The translations under genes and the position numbers were made by a program. From Phyllostachys edulis (Eukaryota; Streptophyta; Magnoliopsida; Poales; Poaceae), in the NCBI GenBank assembly GCA_036346405.1, contig CM070568.1, forward strand, positions 9,988,221-10,052,220: 64,000 nt of DNA. Direction: 5' to 3'. The notes under the pieces are model-generated. The model did not search any database, had not been told where the DNA came from, and worked only from the letters and a program-made list of their open reading frames with translations. Position 1 is the first letter of the stretch. Each line of letters begins with the position of its first letter. Shown here piece by piece: positions 1-12,021 of this stretch.

Positions 1-1706
1 TTCTTCATCAACAGTATCTGTGGAGGTCGAGAAGATGCTATCTCCCCAGGCACTCCACTGCAAATTCAGCAACATCCTCCGGATCAGATGATTGGTAATC
101 TTCATGAGCGAGTCACTCGCTTCAGGTATCATGATCCAAGTCTCTTCTCTTATTTTGCATTTGTAGCTTTTTTTGAACCCCGTGATATATCACATGCTTT
201 ATCTGATTCTAGCTGGGTCAATGCCATGCATGAGGAGTTAGAGAATTTTGAGAGAAACAAGATCTGGAACCTAGTAGAGCCTTCTAGTCATAATGTGATA
301 GGAACCCGTTAGGTGTTCAAAAATAAACAAAATGAGGATGGTTCTGTGGTTAGAAATAAGGCTAGATTGGTAGCTCAGGGATTTAGCCAAGTTGAGGGGT
401 TAGACTTTGATGAGACCTTTGCTCCTGTTGCTAGATTAAAAGCCATTCGCATTCTGCTTGTATTTGCTGCATCAAAAGGTTTTAGGTTGCATCAAATGGA
501 TATTAAGAGTGTCTTTCTGAATGGTTTTATAGAGGAGGAAGTATATGTTAGACAACCCCCTGGCTTTGAGAATCCCAAGCATCCAGATCGTGTTTTTAAG
601 CTATCCAAAGCCTTGTATGGTCTTAAGCAAGCCCCTAGAGCCTGGTATGATAGACTTAAGACCTTCTTACTTAAGAATGATTTTGGGATGGGGAAGGTAG
701 ATAAGACCTTGTTCATTCTTGGCATGGCAATGACTTCTTGCTTGTTTAGATTTACGTAGATGATATTATCTTCGGTGGTTCTTCTCATGCTCTTGTTTTC
801 AATTTTTATGAGACCATGTCCAGGGAATTTGAGATGAGTATGGTGGGAGAGCTCAACTACTTTCTGGGCCTTCAAATCAAGCAATGTAAGGAAGAGATCT
901 TCATCCATCAAATGAAGTACACCAAGGATCTACTCAAGCGCTTCGAGATGGGCGACTGCAAGCCGATTGCCACTCTCATGGCAACTTCGACTGCTTTGGA
1001 TCCAGATGAGGAAGGAGAAGCCGTGGATCAACGTGAGTACCGCAGCATGATCGGCTCCCTCCTGTACTTGACAGCCTCAAGACTGGACATCCACTTCGCG
1101 GTCTGCCTTTGTGCGAGGTTTCAATCATCTCCGAGGACTTCACATCACCAAGCCATTAAGCGTATTTTCAGGTACCTTCACTCTACCCTCCAGTATGGCA
1201 TTTGGTATTCCTGCTCTACTTCGTTGTTCATTCGGGGGTTTTCTTATTCTAATTTTGCGGGCTGCCGGCTAGATAGGAAGAGTACCTCTGGCACATGTCA
1301 TTCCTTAGGCACTTCTCTTGTCTCTTGGTATTCTAGGAAGCAGTCCTCTGTTGCACAATCCACTTCTTTGTTGAATATGTAGGCTCTTTGCTAGTTGTTG
1401 TAGTCAGATTTTATGGATGGTGTCCACCCTTAAGGACTTTGGGTTAGTTTTTGCTAGTGTTCCTCTTTTCTGTGATAACACTTCTGCTATTAACATTGCT
1501 AAAAATCTAGTGCAACATTCTAGGACCAAGCACATAGACATTCGCTATCACTTCCTTAGAGACCATGTCGAAAAGGGTGATATTGTGCTGCATTTTGTGG
1601 AGTCTGAAGCTCAGTTAGCTGATATCCTCACCAAGCCTTTAGACCCAACAAAGTTTGCCACCTTGAGGAGTGAGTTAGGGGTAATTTATCCCTATGGGTT
1701 GGTTTG
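1..1706 (+). pseudogene. Ty1-copia pol remnant (reverse transcriptase and RNase H), decayed
   Basis: This is the 3' half of a copia-type polyprotein; the element's 5' part lies outside the window. Reverse-transcriptase blocks are clear: the NKARLVAQGF, DFDETFAPVARL and LKQAPRAWYD regions, then the catalytic YVDDIIFGGS at 753-782. RNase H and C-terminal signatures follow (SMIGSLLYLTASR, DRKSTSGT, HIDIRYHFLRD, ADILTKPLD). The reading frame is broken repeatedly: a TAG at 310-312 where a Trp is usual, a shift near 720, a TAG at 747-749 just before YVDD, and another shift near 1370 in the RNase H region. The protein cannot be made, so this is a dead copy. The order RT then RNase H with integrase upstream is the copia order. 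Very sure of the family. Confidence 0.93.
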
Positions 1707-3408
1707 AGGGGGAGTTAGATCTTTTCTGATCTTTCCTTGTTCTTCTGATCTTTTCTTGATCTTCTTTTGAACTTTTTGATCTTTTTAGGCTTTTTGAGCT
1801 TTTCTTGCATCTCATTGTATCATATTGCATTCATATAAAAAATCTAAAAATATGCATTGTAATATAAGCTTTTCTGCTTGTCTTTTAAAATTGATTAAGC
1901 TTTGCTTATTACCCTTTTGAGCTTTAGTATTTTAATTCTTGCTCAATACCATGTCTAGTTCTTTGACTTGCTAGAATTATCATGCTTTCACATGTGTAGC
2001 TAAGTCTTTGCTAAATGAGTTAGAACTTTAAGACAACTTGAACTAAAAACTGCAATTTGTGAATTGTTTAGCCACTTGCGTAATTAGTGCTCCTTTTGTG
2101 ACATTGACCTTGTCAAAATTGCTTTGTTAGCTCTTGAATCTAGTATTGATCATCACTTGAGCTTCTTGTTCTTTTAAGAATCTAAAACTACTCTTGTGCA
2201 AAATGAAAAATCAAATTTAAAGATTGTCTTGTGCCAAACTACTCTCACGAGACTACATGTCAAAGACATGAACTTGAAGATAGTTTGATGATCCAGACAA
2301 TCTCATAGGGACTGCTTGTCACAATTGACATGAACCTCAAGATTTGTCACCCTGGTTGAAGCTTAGGAAGAGTTTGTGGATGTTTCCTAGTCTAGGATCT
2401 TCTTCACTAAGATAGACCTTTAATCAACTTTTGGCTGAAGCTTAGGAAGAGTTTGTGGATGCCTCCTAGTCTAGGATCTTCTTCACTAAGATAGGTATTT
2501 TATCAACTTCAATATTCATTGCAAATAAAAAACTGTTGAAAATGGGCTTTTGAGAAAATTTAAGCAAAATGATTCAATTCAGGACCTGTTTGTCTCTTAA
2601 GTGGTCATTGTTAGCTTTTTGATCTCACATTGACATTTTGATATGGCCATTATCATTTTAGGATCCCTGTTGATGAACTTGCTAGATTTGAAGCTTTACT
2701 TAAACTGTTAAAATTCATTGTTTTATATTGAGCCCTCTAGCTTAGCTTTGATATATATGTCTTAACATGATCTTGCTAGTGCTTTCAGGCTTGATATGTT
2801 TTGTGCAATATTAGAAGCTAGCTTGTTCTTTTGGGTAATCTCCAAAACTTCTTGTGCTCAAAAATTAAAAAATACAAAAAAAAAATCCACTCCATTGCAT
2901 TTCCTCAATTCTGCATTTGTCATCTCTGGACGAGAGGAATGCGTGATTCCTTGAAGACTCCATTGTCAAAGGGGGAGAAGAAGGGTAAAAATGTTAAAAA
3001 GGGGAGCTATTTGGAGGAAAAGGGAGAAAATGAAATTTTCTTGAAAAAATGATGATCATAGTGAGGGAGAGCATTTCATTTGTATTCTTATGGTCATATT
3101 GCCATTTCTGAACTTGAATTGCAATTCTTGGATCCTCACAATGATCAAAGGTCAATTTGAACAATTGTTCTTTCATATGGACATTAAGTGAGATTTTTTT
3201 ACTCTTTTCTAGAAAATGAAGCTTTCTCGCTTTCTTTTGCCTTATCTAACTTGCCTATGCTATTCTGAAGCGAGTTTGGTCATTTTCATTGCTTTCTCTT
3301 GCATTTGGACCAAATTGTGCCTTTGCGCGAAAACAAAAAGTTTTTTACTTTCCAAACTTCCAATTTGCTTTTTGAGGAGATTGCCAATGTGTTCATCAAG
3401 GGGGAGAT
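1707..3408 (+). mobile_element. Copia 3' non-coding region with several polypurine tracts
   Basis: This is about 1.7 kb between the pol stop and the LTR. It holds no convincing gene. Purine tracts of the form GGGGGAG occur right after the stop (about 1707), again near 2970, and directly before the LTR (about 3398-3407). Several polypurine tracts between pol and the 3' LTR are known from Sireviruses (SIRE/Maximus lineage), so I infer that lineage. Two near-identical segments (about 2357-2412 and 2440-2490, sharing a GCTTAGGAAGAGTTTGTGGA core) form a direct repeat inside it. Confidence 0.7.
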
Positions 3409-5162
3409 TGTGGATATCATGGGGATATGCTCATGATCTTATGATGATATTACAATTGGCAATGGCGTTGAAAGTTTGTCGAATCGTGCGTTTTCAACGA
3501 AGTTCAAATTGCTATCAGGACAGGTGTGGTCAAACCAGCGTTCTGCGAGCGGTCAGACTGGCCTGGTGCGGTCTGATCGGCCATTCAATGGCGGTCTGAC
3601 CGGTTTCAGTGTGATCATCGGCCAATCGGTGGCGATGAGTGTTGGGTTAGGCCAAGTTCAAGGGTTTCAGTGCATATGTGTTGCATGATGCATATTTTGA
3701 CTAACGTAGGTCAAGTTGTAAAGAACTTATTCCCGGAATCGATTTCTTTGTATATTGATGTGCAGGTTGCTTAGAGGTCAACGACGGTCAACGGCGAGGA
3801 TGATCGGGACTAGGCTTGGAGAGCTGAGGTCCAGAACGATCCGGAATGCCGGGTGAGGTCAATGGAGTCAAGCATGGCGCAAATTGGACAAAGATGACCA
3901 AACGGGCAGTTCGGTGCGACGGGTTGGATCAAGCGGCGCAGGGGTCGGTGCAAGTGCCATGGTAGTTTCAGTGGTAGCCGGATGGGAGAGACTTGCCGAC
4001 ATGATGAGAGCTGTTGGATCAACCTACACGTGGCGAAGCATGGAAGTGCTTCACGAAGATGGGACTCGGTCTTTACAAAATGATCGAGAAGGGGTATTTT
4101 TGTAATTTTACCTAAATACCACTTTGGTGACCTTTTGGCAACCCGCGGCACAAGACGACTCAAGGTGAAGCGGATTAGGTCAAGAGGAGATGAAGACGGC
4201 GCTTTAAAATACGTGCGTAAGTGAACCCGTTTGTGTGTGGGCCTAATGGGTGCCCATTAGGGTTTACTCTTCTAGAAGGTTTGGCCTCCACTATAAATAG
4301 GAGAGGGTGCTGGCCAGCACCTCTCAACCCTTTCATTTTGTTGAAACCCTGTTTTGTGTTCTTAGGGCTTAGGGAGATTAGTGGGAGGTTAGGGTTCTAG
4401 AGAGTTGGATTTGATTTCGTGCTCATGTATTGAGTCTTTGTCCTCCTTGATGGAGTGGCTGTAACCAACATCATATCAAATCAATCCAAAGAAAGTTTAC
4501 AAAAGATGAGCTCTTTTGTGTTCTTACTCTCTATTTCTTGATTTTGAGTCCTTCTTTGATCCGCGAGTTTTCTATTGGTTTCTTCTCTTGATCTAGCTTG
4601 CTGTAATATGTAGGAACCTATCTAGGATCATCTAGATCATCAATCAACCACGAGCAAGTTTCTATATCATCTTTTCGTTTTGACTTGGTTTTGAAGCCAC
4701 CTTCGTTCAAACTAAAAAAGATAGGAACTTTGGCATGGATCTTCACGATCCTTGAATGGAATAGGTTTCTGATATCTTAGAGAAGGTGTGTCTCAAGTTT
4801 CATGGAGTTTGGCCTTGTAGATCAAAAGTTAGATCAATTTGTGTTTTGAAACACGGGCTGTTTTTACTGTTCTGGAGTCAGCCGGTTAGACCGCCCTTAA
4901 GCCGTCAGTCAGACCGACCTCCGGTCCGACTGCCCATTTGCTGACGGTCTGACCGCCCTACCAGATTTGGTTTTGTGCTTTTGGTCTTTCACTTCGGGGT
5001 TTTGATTGGATTCAATACAAGTCTTCCGCTGTATTTGTACATTGATCTTCATAGCTTCAATAGCTATTAGAATGAAATTGGTATTGAATTTGATCAAGGT
5101 GAAAAAGTGAGTGTGCTCCTATTCACCCCCCCCCCCCCTCTAGTCGCCTTTTCGGTCCAACA
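3409..5162 (+). repeat. Copia (Sirevirus-like) 3' LTR
   Basis: The LTR begins TGTGGATATC straight after the polypurine tract and ends in TCCAACA after a poly-C run at 5126-5138, giving 1754 bp with TG..CA ends. A TATA box (TATAAATAG) at 4292-4300 is followed by a leader-like region. GGTCTGACCG-type palindromes cluster near 3545-3605 and 4865-4965. No second LTR is in the window, so the pairing and target-site duplication cannot be checked. The LTR interrupts a LINE fragment that starts immediately after it. Confidence 0.75.
4292..4300 (+). promoter_or_regulatory. TATA box of the copia LTR
   Basis: TATAAATAG lies in the middle of the LTR, in the same strand as the copia pol. Transcription would start roughly 30 bp downstream, in the stretch leading to the CTCAACCC-like start region. 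Confidence 0.6.
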
Positions 5163-5757
5163 AGATTAAAAAATTTGGGGATATAGGATCGCCTTGTTTA
5201 AGACCCTTATGGGTTTGAAAAAAGACCCAAGATCATCATTAACTTTTATACCAACACTCCCTCCCTTAACACAACTTTCCACCCAGGAGCACCATTTAGG
5301 TGAAAATCCTTTCATCCTCAAGGTTTGAAGCAAAAATGGCCATTTAACTTTGTCGTAAGTTTTCTCAAAATCGGCCTTGAACACTATCCCATCCAATTTT
5401 TCTTTATGTAACTCATGGATAGTTTCATGAAGGATGACAACACCATCAAGAATAAACCTCCCCTGCATGAATGCCGACTGAGATGATCTAAAAACTTTAT
5501 GTGCTACTCCAATAATTCTATTAGTAGCCACTTTAGTAAACACTTTAAAACTTACATTTAAAAGACAAATAGGTTTGTATTGTTGTATTTGTTTAGCATC
5601 CGTTTTGTTGGGAAGCAGTGTAATGATCCCAAAATTCAATCTAAATAGAGGCAAAGAACAACTATGAAAATCATGAAACGTGGACATCAAGTCATCTTTA
5701 ATGACCTCCCAAAACACCTGATAAAACTCAGCAGGGAAGCCATCTGGCCTAGGGAAG
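5163..5757 (-). pseudogene. LINE (non-LTR) reverse transcriptase fragment
   Basis: The minus-strand reading frame shows plant LINE reverse-transcriptase blocks: PDGFPAEFYQVFWEVIKDDL, then FGIITLLPNKTDAKQIQQYKPI, SQSAFMQGRFILDGVVILHE and VFKADFEKTYDKVKW. The FADD catalytic block and everything downstream are missing because the copia LTR cuts the fragment at 5162. The other end stops abruptly at about 5757, where an unrelated GC-rich block begins; 5' truncation is usual for LINEs. The fragment is open for about 195 codons but cannot act alone. Confidence 0.88.
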
Positions 5758-6730
5758 CCGACAGCGATGGGTCCACTGGGTACTCTTTCTTCTCCGATGG
5801 TGTCGCCGTGATCCTCGGTAGATCGGCGAACTTTGTCATCGTCATCGCGGCACATGGAGACAGCACGCCCTCCACCGTGGGGAGTAGTACCCGCGGCGAG
5901 CTAGAGTCACCGGCCGTGGTGACCACCCGGAGCGTGCTGGTGCCGGTGACAGTGTCCACCATGCCGCTGTGCTCGCTCTTTGGACTGCCGAGAATCTCCT
6001 TGAGAGCGACCTTAGTGTAGGGCAGATTAGGTGGGACGACGACCACATCGGCTGGGCGGCATCTAGCGCTGTCCTTGGCATCGGCGTTCATGGCAATACG
6101 GCCATTTAGGAGCAATGACGGGATCGGAGCTGCCGGAAGGCGCGAGGGAAGCGATGGCGACGTCTGGGCCGCAGCAGCGGTTGAAATCGATGGAGCGGAG
6201 GGAGAGGAGCAGCCTGATGGCAGACTAGGACCGCGGCGCCTTATGATGAAGCGAGCGGCGGCGTCCGGACGCGGCGGCGGTTGAAATCGACGAAGCGAAG
6301 GGAGAGGAGCAGCGGATGACAAAGAATGGCGGCGTGATGGAGAGCGATAAGCGGCCCAGCCGCAGCGGCAGTTGAAATCGACAGAGCGGAGGGAGAGGAG
6401 CAGGCGGATGACAGCGATGGCGGCGCAGTGGAGAGCGATGGCGGCGTCCAGGCCGCAATGGCGGTTGAAATCGACGGAGCAGAGGGAGAGGAGCAGGCGG
6501 ATGACAACGATGGCGGCGTGGTGGCAGAGATGAGGGTGGCGGAGGCCCGCGGCGTCGTCGGGATGGGAAGGAGGGGAGGAAACTGGCGGAGGCGGCATGG
6601 TGGGATGGGAAGGATGGGGATTTGGGGAAGGAGCTAGTTCGGGTGAGAGAAGAGAAGACAAGTGGGAATAGGAATGAAGGAAGAAGATGAGGGTAAAATG
6701 GACTTTTCGCCGTCTTTCTCTCTCCACTTC
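5758..6730 (-). other. GC-rich block with long minus-strand open frame, no recognised gene
   Basis: A minus-strand open frame of 346 codons runs from 6727 to 5687, into the LINE fragment in a different frame from the RT. Its middle is low-complexity Pro/Ser/Arg/His. The part nearest the LINE (about 5800-6080, with stretches such as LPYTKVALKEILGSPKSEHS) looks less repetitive and could be a leftover exon. I do not recognise it. The open frame is probably a by-product of high GC and of the tandem repeat inside it. Confidence 0.4.
6165..6530. repeat. Tandem repeat, about 93 bp x 4
   Basis: The core GGTTGAAATCGACGGAGC (with variants) recurs at about 6181, 6281, 6372 and 6465, each followed by GGGAGAGGAGCAG and a GATGGCGGCG stretch. 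Spacing is 91-100 bp and the copies differ by several substitutions and small indels. Confidence 0.8.
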
Positions 6731-9405
6731 AGTCTGAAAATGGTATACATACTACCTAAGTACATGTACTAAAATACTCCCATAGATATACATACTACAA
6801 AAATTCAAAATTATTTCTCCATTTCTTGTTCCACAGCCGGACCTTTCTCCTTCTTTTCTTCTCGCTTGAGGATCACGAGTGTAACAATGAAAAAAGAGAG
6901 CAACAAATCAACTATCGCTTCACGAAGAAAACGACAATGACTAACCAGCATGACGTATACGGGAATGGTTGCCAAAAACAAAAGTCAATTACGTAGTATC
7001 CGGGATTTGGATATTAATATTGATTTTCTTTCTCAAGGCAATAAATTACGTACACTGTTAGTAGGTTGCCAGTGAATTGTTATGGAATGGTATCCGACCC
7101 AATAATCCAAACAAGTACGTGGTATCCGAGACAGATAGACGATATATACAATGGGAGTAACTACACCTAGGAGTAGCAAATAGGCTTCTTTCATATTGAA
7201 ATAATGTAAAATAGGAATATGTACCTCAAAGATGATCCTCATCTCTTCAATTCTTCATATGTTCAATTCTTCATAAATCATAACTTCATATTAATACCAG
7301 AAATTCATAGTTCCTTTAACCTATGAAAAGAAAAAACTTGATCAATAAATGTAAGTAACAATGTAACATGTAGACTTAATTCTTACAATGTAACATGGTA
7401 GAATTCAACTAACTTGAGGTAATGTGCACTGGTTTGTACTTTGTAACTAGTGAATGTGCACTGAGTGAATAGTGAATAGAACTAAAAACTAGTGCATGAA
7501 CCAGTGAAGAACTATAAACTACAAAGTTTTCTTATAGCACATGAACCAGGGAAGATCTAGGAAGGAGCATGAAGAGTGGAGATGAAGGAGCATGAGATGA
7601 TTCACTCATTGGAGCAAAAGGAAGCAGCAGGGGTGGCATTAGGGAGAAGGAAACAATAGGGGCGGGCGGGCGGGCGGCGTAGTAGGGGCATCGGGGAGAA
7701 GGGGCAGCATCAGGGAGAAGGAAGGCGAAGGGGTGGAGTCTAGAGGTAGGGGGTCGCCGCCGAAACAGAAGGAAGTAGCAAGGGTGGGCGGGCAGCGTAT
7801 TAGGGGTGTCGAGGAGATGGAAGGTGAAGGGGCAGCGTCTAGAGGGAAGGGGTCGCCGCCGGCCGTCAAAGCAGAAGGAAGCAGTAGGGGCAGCGTCGAG
7901 TGGGGATGAGGGGATTGGCTCTGGCATCTGGAAAGCTAGGATTAACACAACACAAATGGGTTGGCTTCCATGTTTGGGCTAAATGGACTGGGCCAAAATG
8001 GCAAATATGTGTCCATTTTTTTTGCGGGCCTAATTTCGAACACGCCTCAAATACATGTCCGAGCTATGTCCGTGTGCGACACGGACTCGCCTGTTCCCAG
8101 CCATGTCCATGCATCAAAGAGTATCAGTGATACTACCATGAAACACTTCTCTTGAACTACTATTTAACTTGATCAAATTTATGGCATCAATTAACTTAGA
8201 CATTTTTCTGATGCGGTCATAAATAAATTATTGATTCCATAGGGACCATTAAACTTTTCATAATAATTGCGGAAAATCCAAACGTTGGAAGCACAACTTA
8301 CTTAGTCATTTGGTGCACTCCCTAGGATGGATTTTCAATGGTTGCTACTGTGAGAAATTTCTTAGAACAGTATTTTGCATATTTGAAAGTTGACAAATTT
8401 GTGTTATTAGAAGACAAATTTTTGGTTTTACGGTGTAACCTGGACACGTGAATCCATTTTTTGCCACATTGACATGTATCCCCATATCGACGCATGTTAG
8501 ACACGCGCCGACACACATCGGACACCCTTAGGAGTGTCTCAGGTGTAGGAGGATAGGACTAGATGGGGGGAGTCGCACTAGCGCGACATCCCTTGTTCGT
8601 GACCATGGCTAGGCAAAGGAAAGCCGGAGAAAGACTAGAAGAAAGAAAGAATGACCGATTGCCTTAGCTGCCATGGTCTACCATGGCTTTGGAGGATGGA
8701 GAAGAATAGAAGAAGGGAAGGCTTCGAATGGAAGAAATAATGGGGCGGAAGAGATGTTAGGGATGGAGAGATACCCATGTGAGTTTGGAAGAGGAAAGTG
8801 CTACCTTTGTTTTGTTTACTACTTTTCCACCTCACATGTGACAGCAAGCGGACATATCAAGGCAAGAAGTGGATCTTTTGTGCTCGATATGGATCTTTTG
8901 TGCATCAGACCCTCCAACTTCAGTGATGGGATGCTATTTGACCATTTATAAGTATTATTTGTAATAGAAAATAAATATATTCATTTATTTTTAGTATTTA
9001 ATTAATATATAGTAGTCGAATCCCTGAATCCTATTTTTTCCAAGTCCCCCAAATTGGACACCCGAATCCGTGTCGGATTCCGATTCTCGTGTTCGTGTCC
9101 AGGCAACACTACTTTTACCACGACAATTGACAATTGTGATGATACACATGGCTAGTTTAGTTGTTCAAACTTATTTATATGATTTTGGACACATCTTGTG
9201 GTTAATGGTGTTGTTTATGTTAATGTACTAGTAATTTTCCTTGTATGTGTTATAGTCTCATTGCTCTATGAGATATATTGTTCTTGAGCTGTTATGTTGC
9301 GGTGTTGGGCCTTACGTTCTGGTATAGTTTTGCACATTATTTTTAGACTACTGAATTTGAAAATACTAATTCGCTTTCAAGTTAACATTTCTGATGTTTA
9401 TCTTT
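6731..9405. other. Intergenic stretch without a recognisable gene
   Basis: 6731-7530 is AT-rich and featureless to me. 7620-7900 is a GC-rich, purine-biased stretch made of imperfect repeats (units beginning GGAAGCAG.. or GGAAGTAG.. and ending in GGGTCGCCGCC, about 120 bp apart). 8433-8530 and 9040-9112 contain related GTGTCC/GGACAC-rich sequence in opposite orientation, perhaps the halves of a fold-back element. I see no gene. Confidence 0.5.
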
Positions 9406-9406
9406 A

Positions 9407-9667
9407 TTATTGGATTGAAATCGAGCGACAAGGAGAATATGAGATTATGAGGTGATTCGTCACTCTCGTTCCATAGTTTGCACTGGACTTCAGTATAGAG
9501 ATAAGATATAAGAATGCGATTCCACCAAAAACAAGATTACCATAATCCACGGTAACGCCAAACCGAGCCTTGGTTCTATTCACAAACTCGTGAGTTTTCA
9601 ATGCCACACCAGCATGTCCTTCCAGTGAATTAACAAGCGGCTGACAAAACGGACCTAATTGAACCAA
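9407..9667 (-). pseudogene. Unrecognised reading frame with one hydrophobic segment (left copy)
   Basis: The minus-strand frame of 86 codons contains ALKTHEFVNRTKARFGVTVD followed by a hydrophobic stretch (LVFGGIAFLYLISIL) that could be one membrane helix. The same peptide is recognisable in the right arm at about 61324-61487 with a few amino-acid changes (K/R, AR/VP, V/I), so the sequence predates the duplication. It may be the last exon of a gene whose other exons are lost, or chance coding. I do not recognise the family. Its distance from H2A and the lack of further exons argue against a working gene. Confidence 0.35.
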
Positions 9668-11999
9668 ATGTTAAAGTTTTGGTACTCAATTGACTCTATT
9701 TGTCCGCCACGAAGAAATGTGAAACTTATATTTGAACTCGGAATTAACAAGCAAAAAGGAAGCCAAAATCCAAACTTTATTTGGTCAGGTCAACATTATT
9801 CATTATCATCTGAATTGAACACGATGCCAACCAACTTTCTTATTGTGACATAGCATTCTTCAACGCACTACTACACTTACGAAAGCATGAACCTGGCTGT
9901 TCTTGTAAAAAAGAATATATGTCCGAAGCCAACGAAGATAGTTCTTCATGAAGAACATAAATTTCTCGTCGTGTATTGAGCATTTATTTCAGCATACTTA
10001 TAACTTGATCACATCCCCATGCCTTTCCACTTCCTTCGCCACTCCCTGTCAAGTCAAAAACAATGGACATACGTGATAATGACAATCTCGTAATTTCATA
10101 AAATATAAGGAATTAAGGATAATTGGCGCATCTGACTGTTCAGGTAAGAACACCAACTGGGCAGTGCATTATCCTAGCTTCCCTAGCACATATGTATGTC
10201 TGTGCTAGCATTTATTCAAGGTTTATTCAACTCAAGATGTCAGTTTAGTCTGCCTGAGCGCCACAGTAACTTCCCACCAGGAAATCGATAATAAGGGAAA
10301 GGACACCGCTAATCAAATGCGGCAACAGCATCTTAACATGGTTCAGAGCAAATCTATGCTGGATGCGAAGGGCATAGTTATGCACCAAGAGCATTTTGGA
10401 GGACAGATGCAACCACAAATAAACATCACTACCGTTTCAATTTGCAACAAAGAAGTTGAAAGCCTATCAGCTGATACATTGATGTTCATTGTACCATGGA
10501 TGTCTCCAGCATCTTTGAGATACTTGCTAGCCGCAGATCTAAGAAAACGAGTTGCCATTTTAGCTTTTCATAGTGAGAGATATTCCATGTGATTATAATC
10601 CCTCACAGTGATTCAAACAATTGATTTTAGATTTATATGTAGTCAAAGTTTCTTTAACCTGTCAAAAGGGAGCGGCTGGCCATTTTTCATCGGTCCTACA
10701 CAACACAATATAAAGATGTATTCCATAAGGAATCTAGCCTTGATCCATTGCTAGGCCTGCCTTGTGTGCTCAACATGCATACAACTCCAACAGTGCATAC
10801 ACAGTCATAATTCTTCCATCAGAATTAGCACCTTAGCAATCTCTCAATGCCAGGTTTAATCAAACTTCAGCACCAATCAGCGAATCACCATCGTTTTCAA
10901 TGGCAAGAAAGCCTTAGAATGAGCAACAGCCAACGTTCTACTGATCAGCTCTACCTTAGTAGTGTTAGCATGCCACGCAAGTAATATCATCAGAGCTATG
11001 TTAATCCGAAGCTATCCTGGCTGCTGTTTGATGAAACTGAAAGGCAGATGGAGCTGAGTGCTAACAACAAAACCCAAGCTCCTGGAAAGACAACACTATG
11101 CTCGATTATGTATTAAGCAACCTATGGCCATCTTTACTGACCTAAAAAGCTTATTAGTCCCATACCCTATAGCATAAACAATGGCTGCAACTCTTGCACT
11201 GTAATTGCTGCATGACATGGAACACATCATTTCCTTTATTTTACCTTAGTAGTGTCGAATGTAAACATATCAGAATACTACATTGTTTTTCAGTGTCAAC
11301 ATTGAAGATGAATAAACATCAACTAGTCAAATAATGAACATTCATGTCCACAAGCTTGTATAGCGACAGAAAAATGGAACTACATTGCCACAGAACAAAG
11401 GTTCAGCTAAACAAAGCATGTATGAAGGTTAAGTCTTCCTGCTAATCACTGTCTGAACAAAAGCCAAACTATCGCAAACAACAATTTAACTGCAAACAAG
11501 ATCTCTCCAGACTCTGCACACTGTAGAATCTAATTGCCCTTATCCTAAAATTTGGAATTCAGATTACACCAAAAAAAATTCGCAGGCTCACAATTTGGAA
11601 CGACAATTTTCCTCTCCAGTGACTATCCTCCTTCCTCCCATCACTAATTGCACAATGCTGGTAATCAACAATCTACAGACCACAACCAGATCACCCAATC
11701 CAAGAAATGCATAACAGCACAAAAAAGTATACAGACGCTCGTAGTAGATCGAGACAGCCCCCCAACACGCACCCACCCACCCGCAAAAAAGGGAACATTT
11801 TCAATTACCCGCCCAAACCCCTCCATCAAATTCAAACGAGAGCCAAGAGAAAACGAATAACCAAGCACAAAGCTTATGCAATTGTAAGCCATTTCTGACT
11901 TTCCATTAAAGAGCACAGATCACACCACAGGCTACAACGACAACTAAGACCAAAAGCAACAAGTCTATTCTTCTGAGCACATCCATCCCATCTACAAAT
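9668..11999. other. Flank of H2A copy 1, including a left-arm-only segment
   Basis: No gene is recognised. 10143-10989 has no counterpart in the right arm. A 91-codon plus-strand frame at 10317-10592 (LSADTLMFIVPWMSPASLRY region) lies inside that segment and is not recognised. 11588-11999 includes the presumed 3' UTR of H2A copy 1; it aligns with 59640-60050 but with indels in a poly-C and poly-A region. Confidence 0.5.
10143..10989. other. 847-bp segment present in the left arm only
   Basis: The right arm joins the two flanking sequences directly at about 60648. A 3-bp TCA occurs at both edges here and once in the right arm, which is what a microhomology deletion in the right arm would leave. 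An insertion with 3-bp target duplication is the alternative, but no inverted terminal repeats are visible at the ends. Confidence 0.7.
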
Positions 12000-12021
12000 C
12001 TAGGCATCTAAACATATCTCT

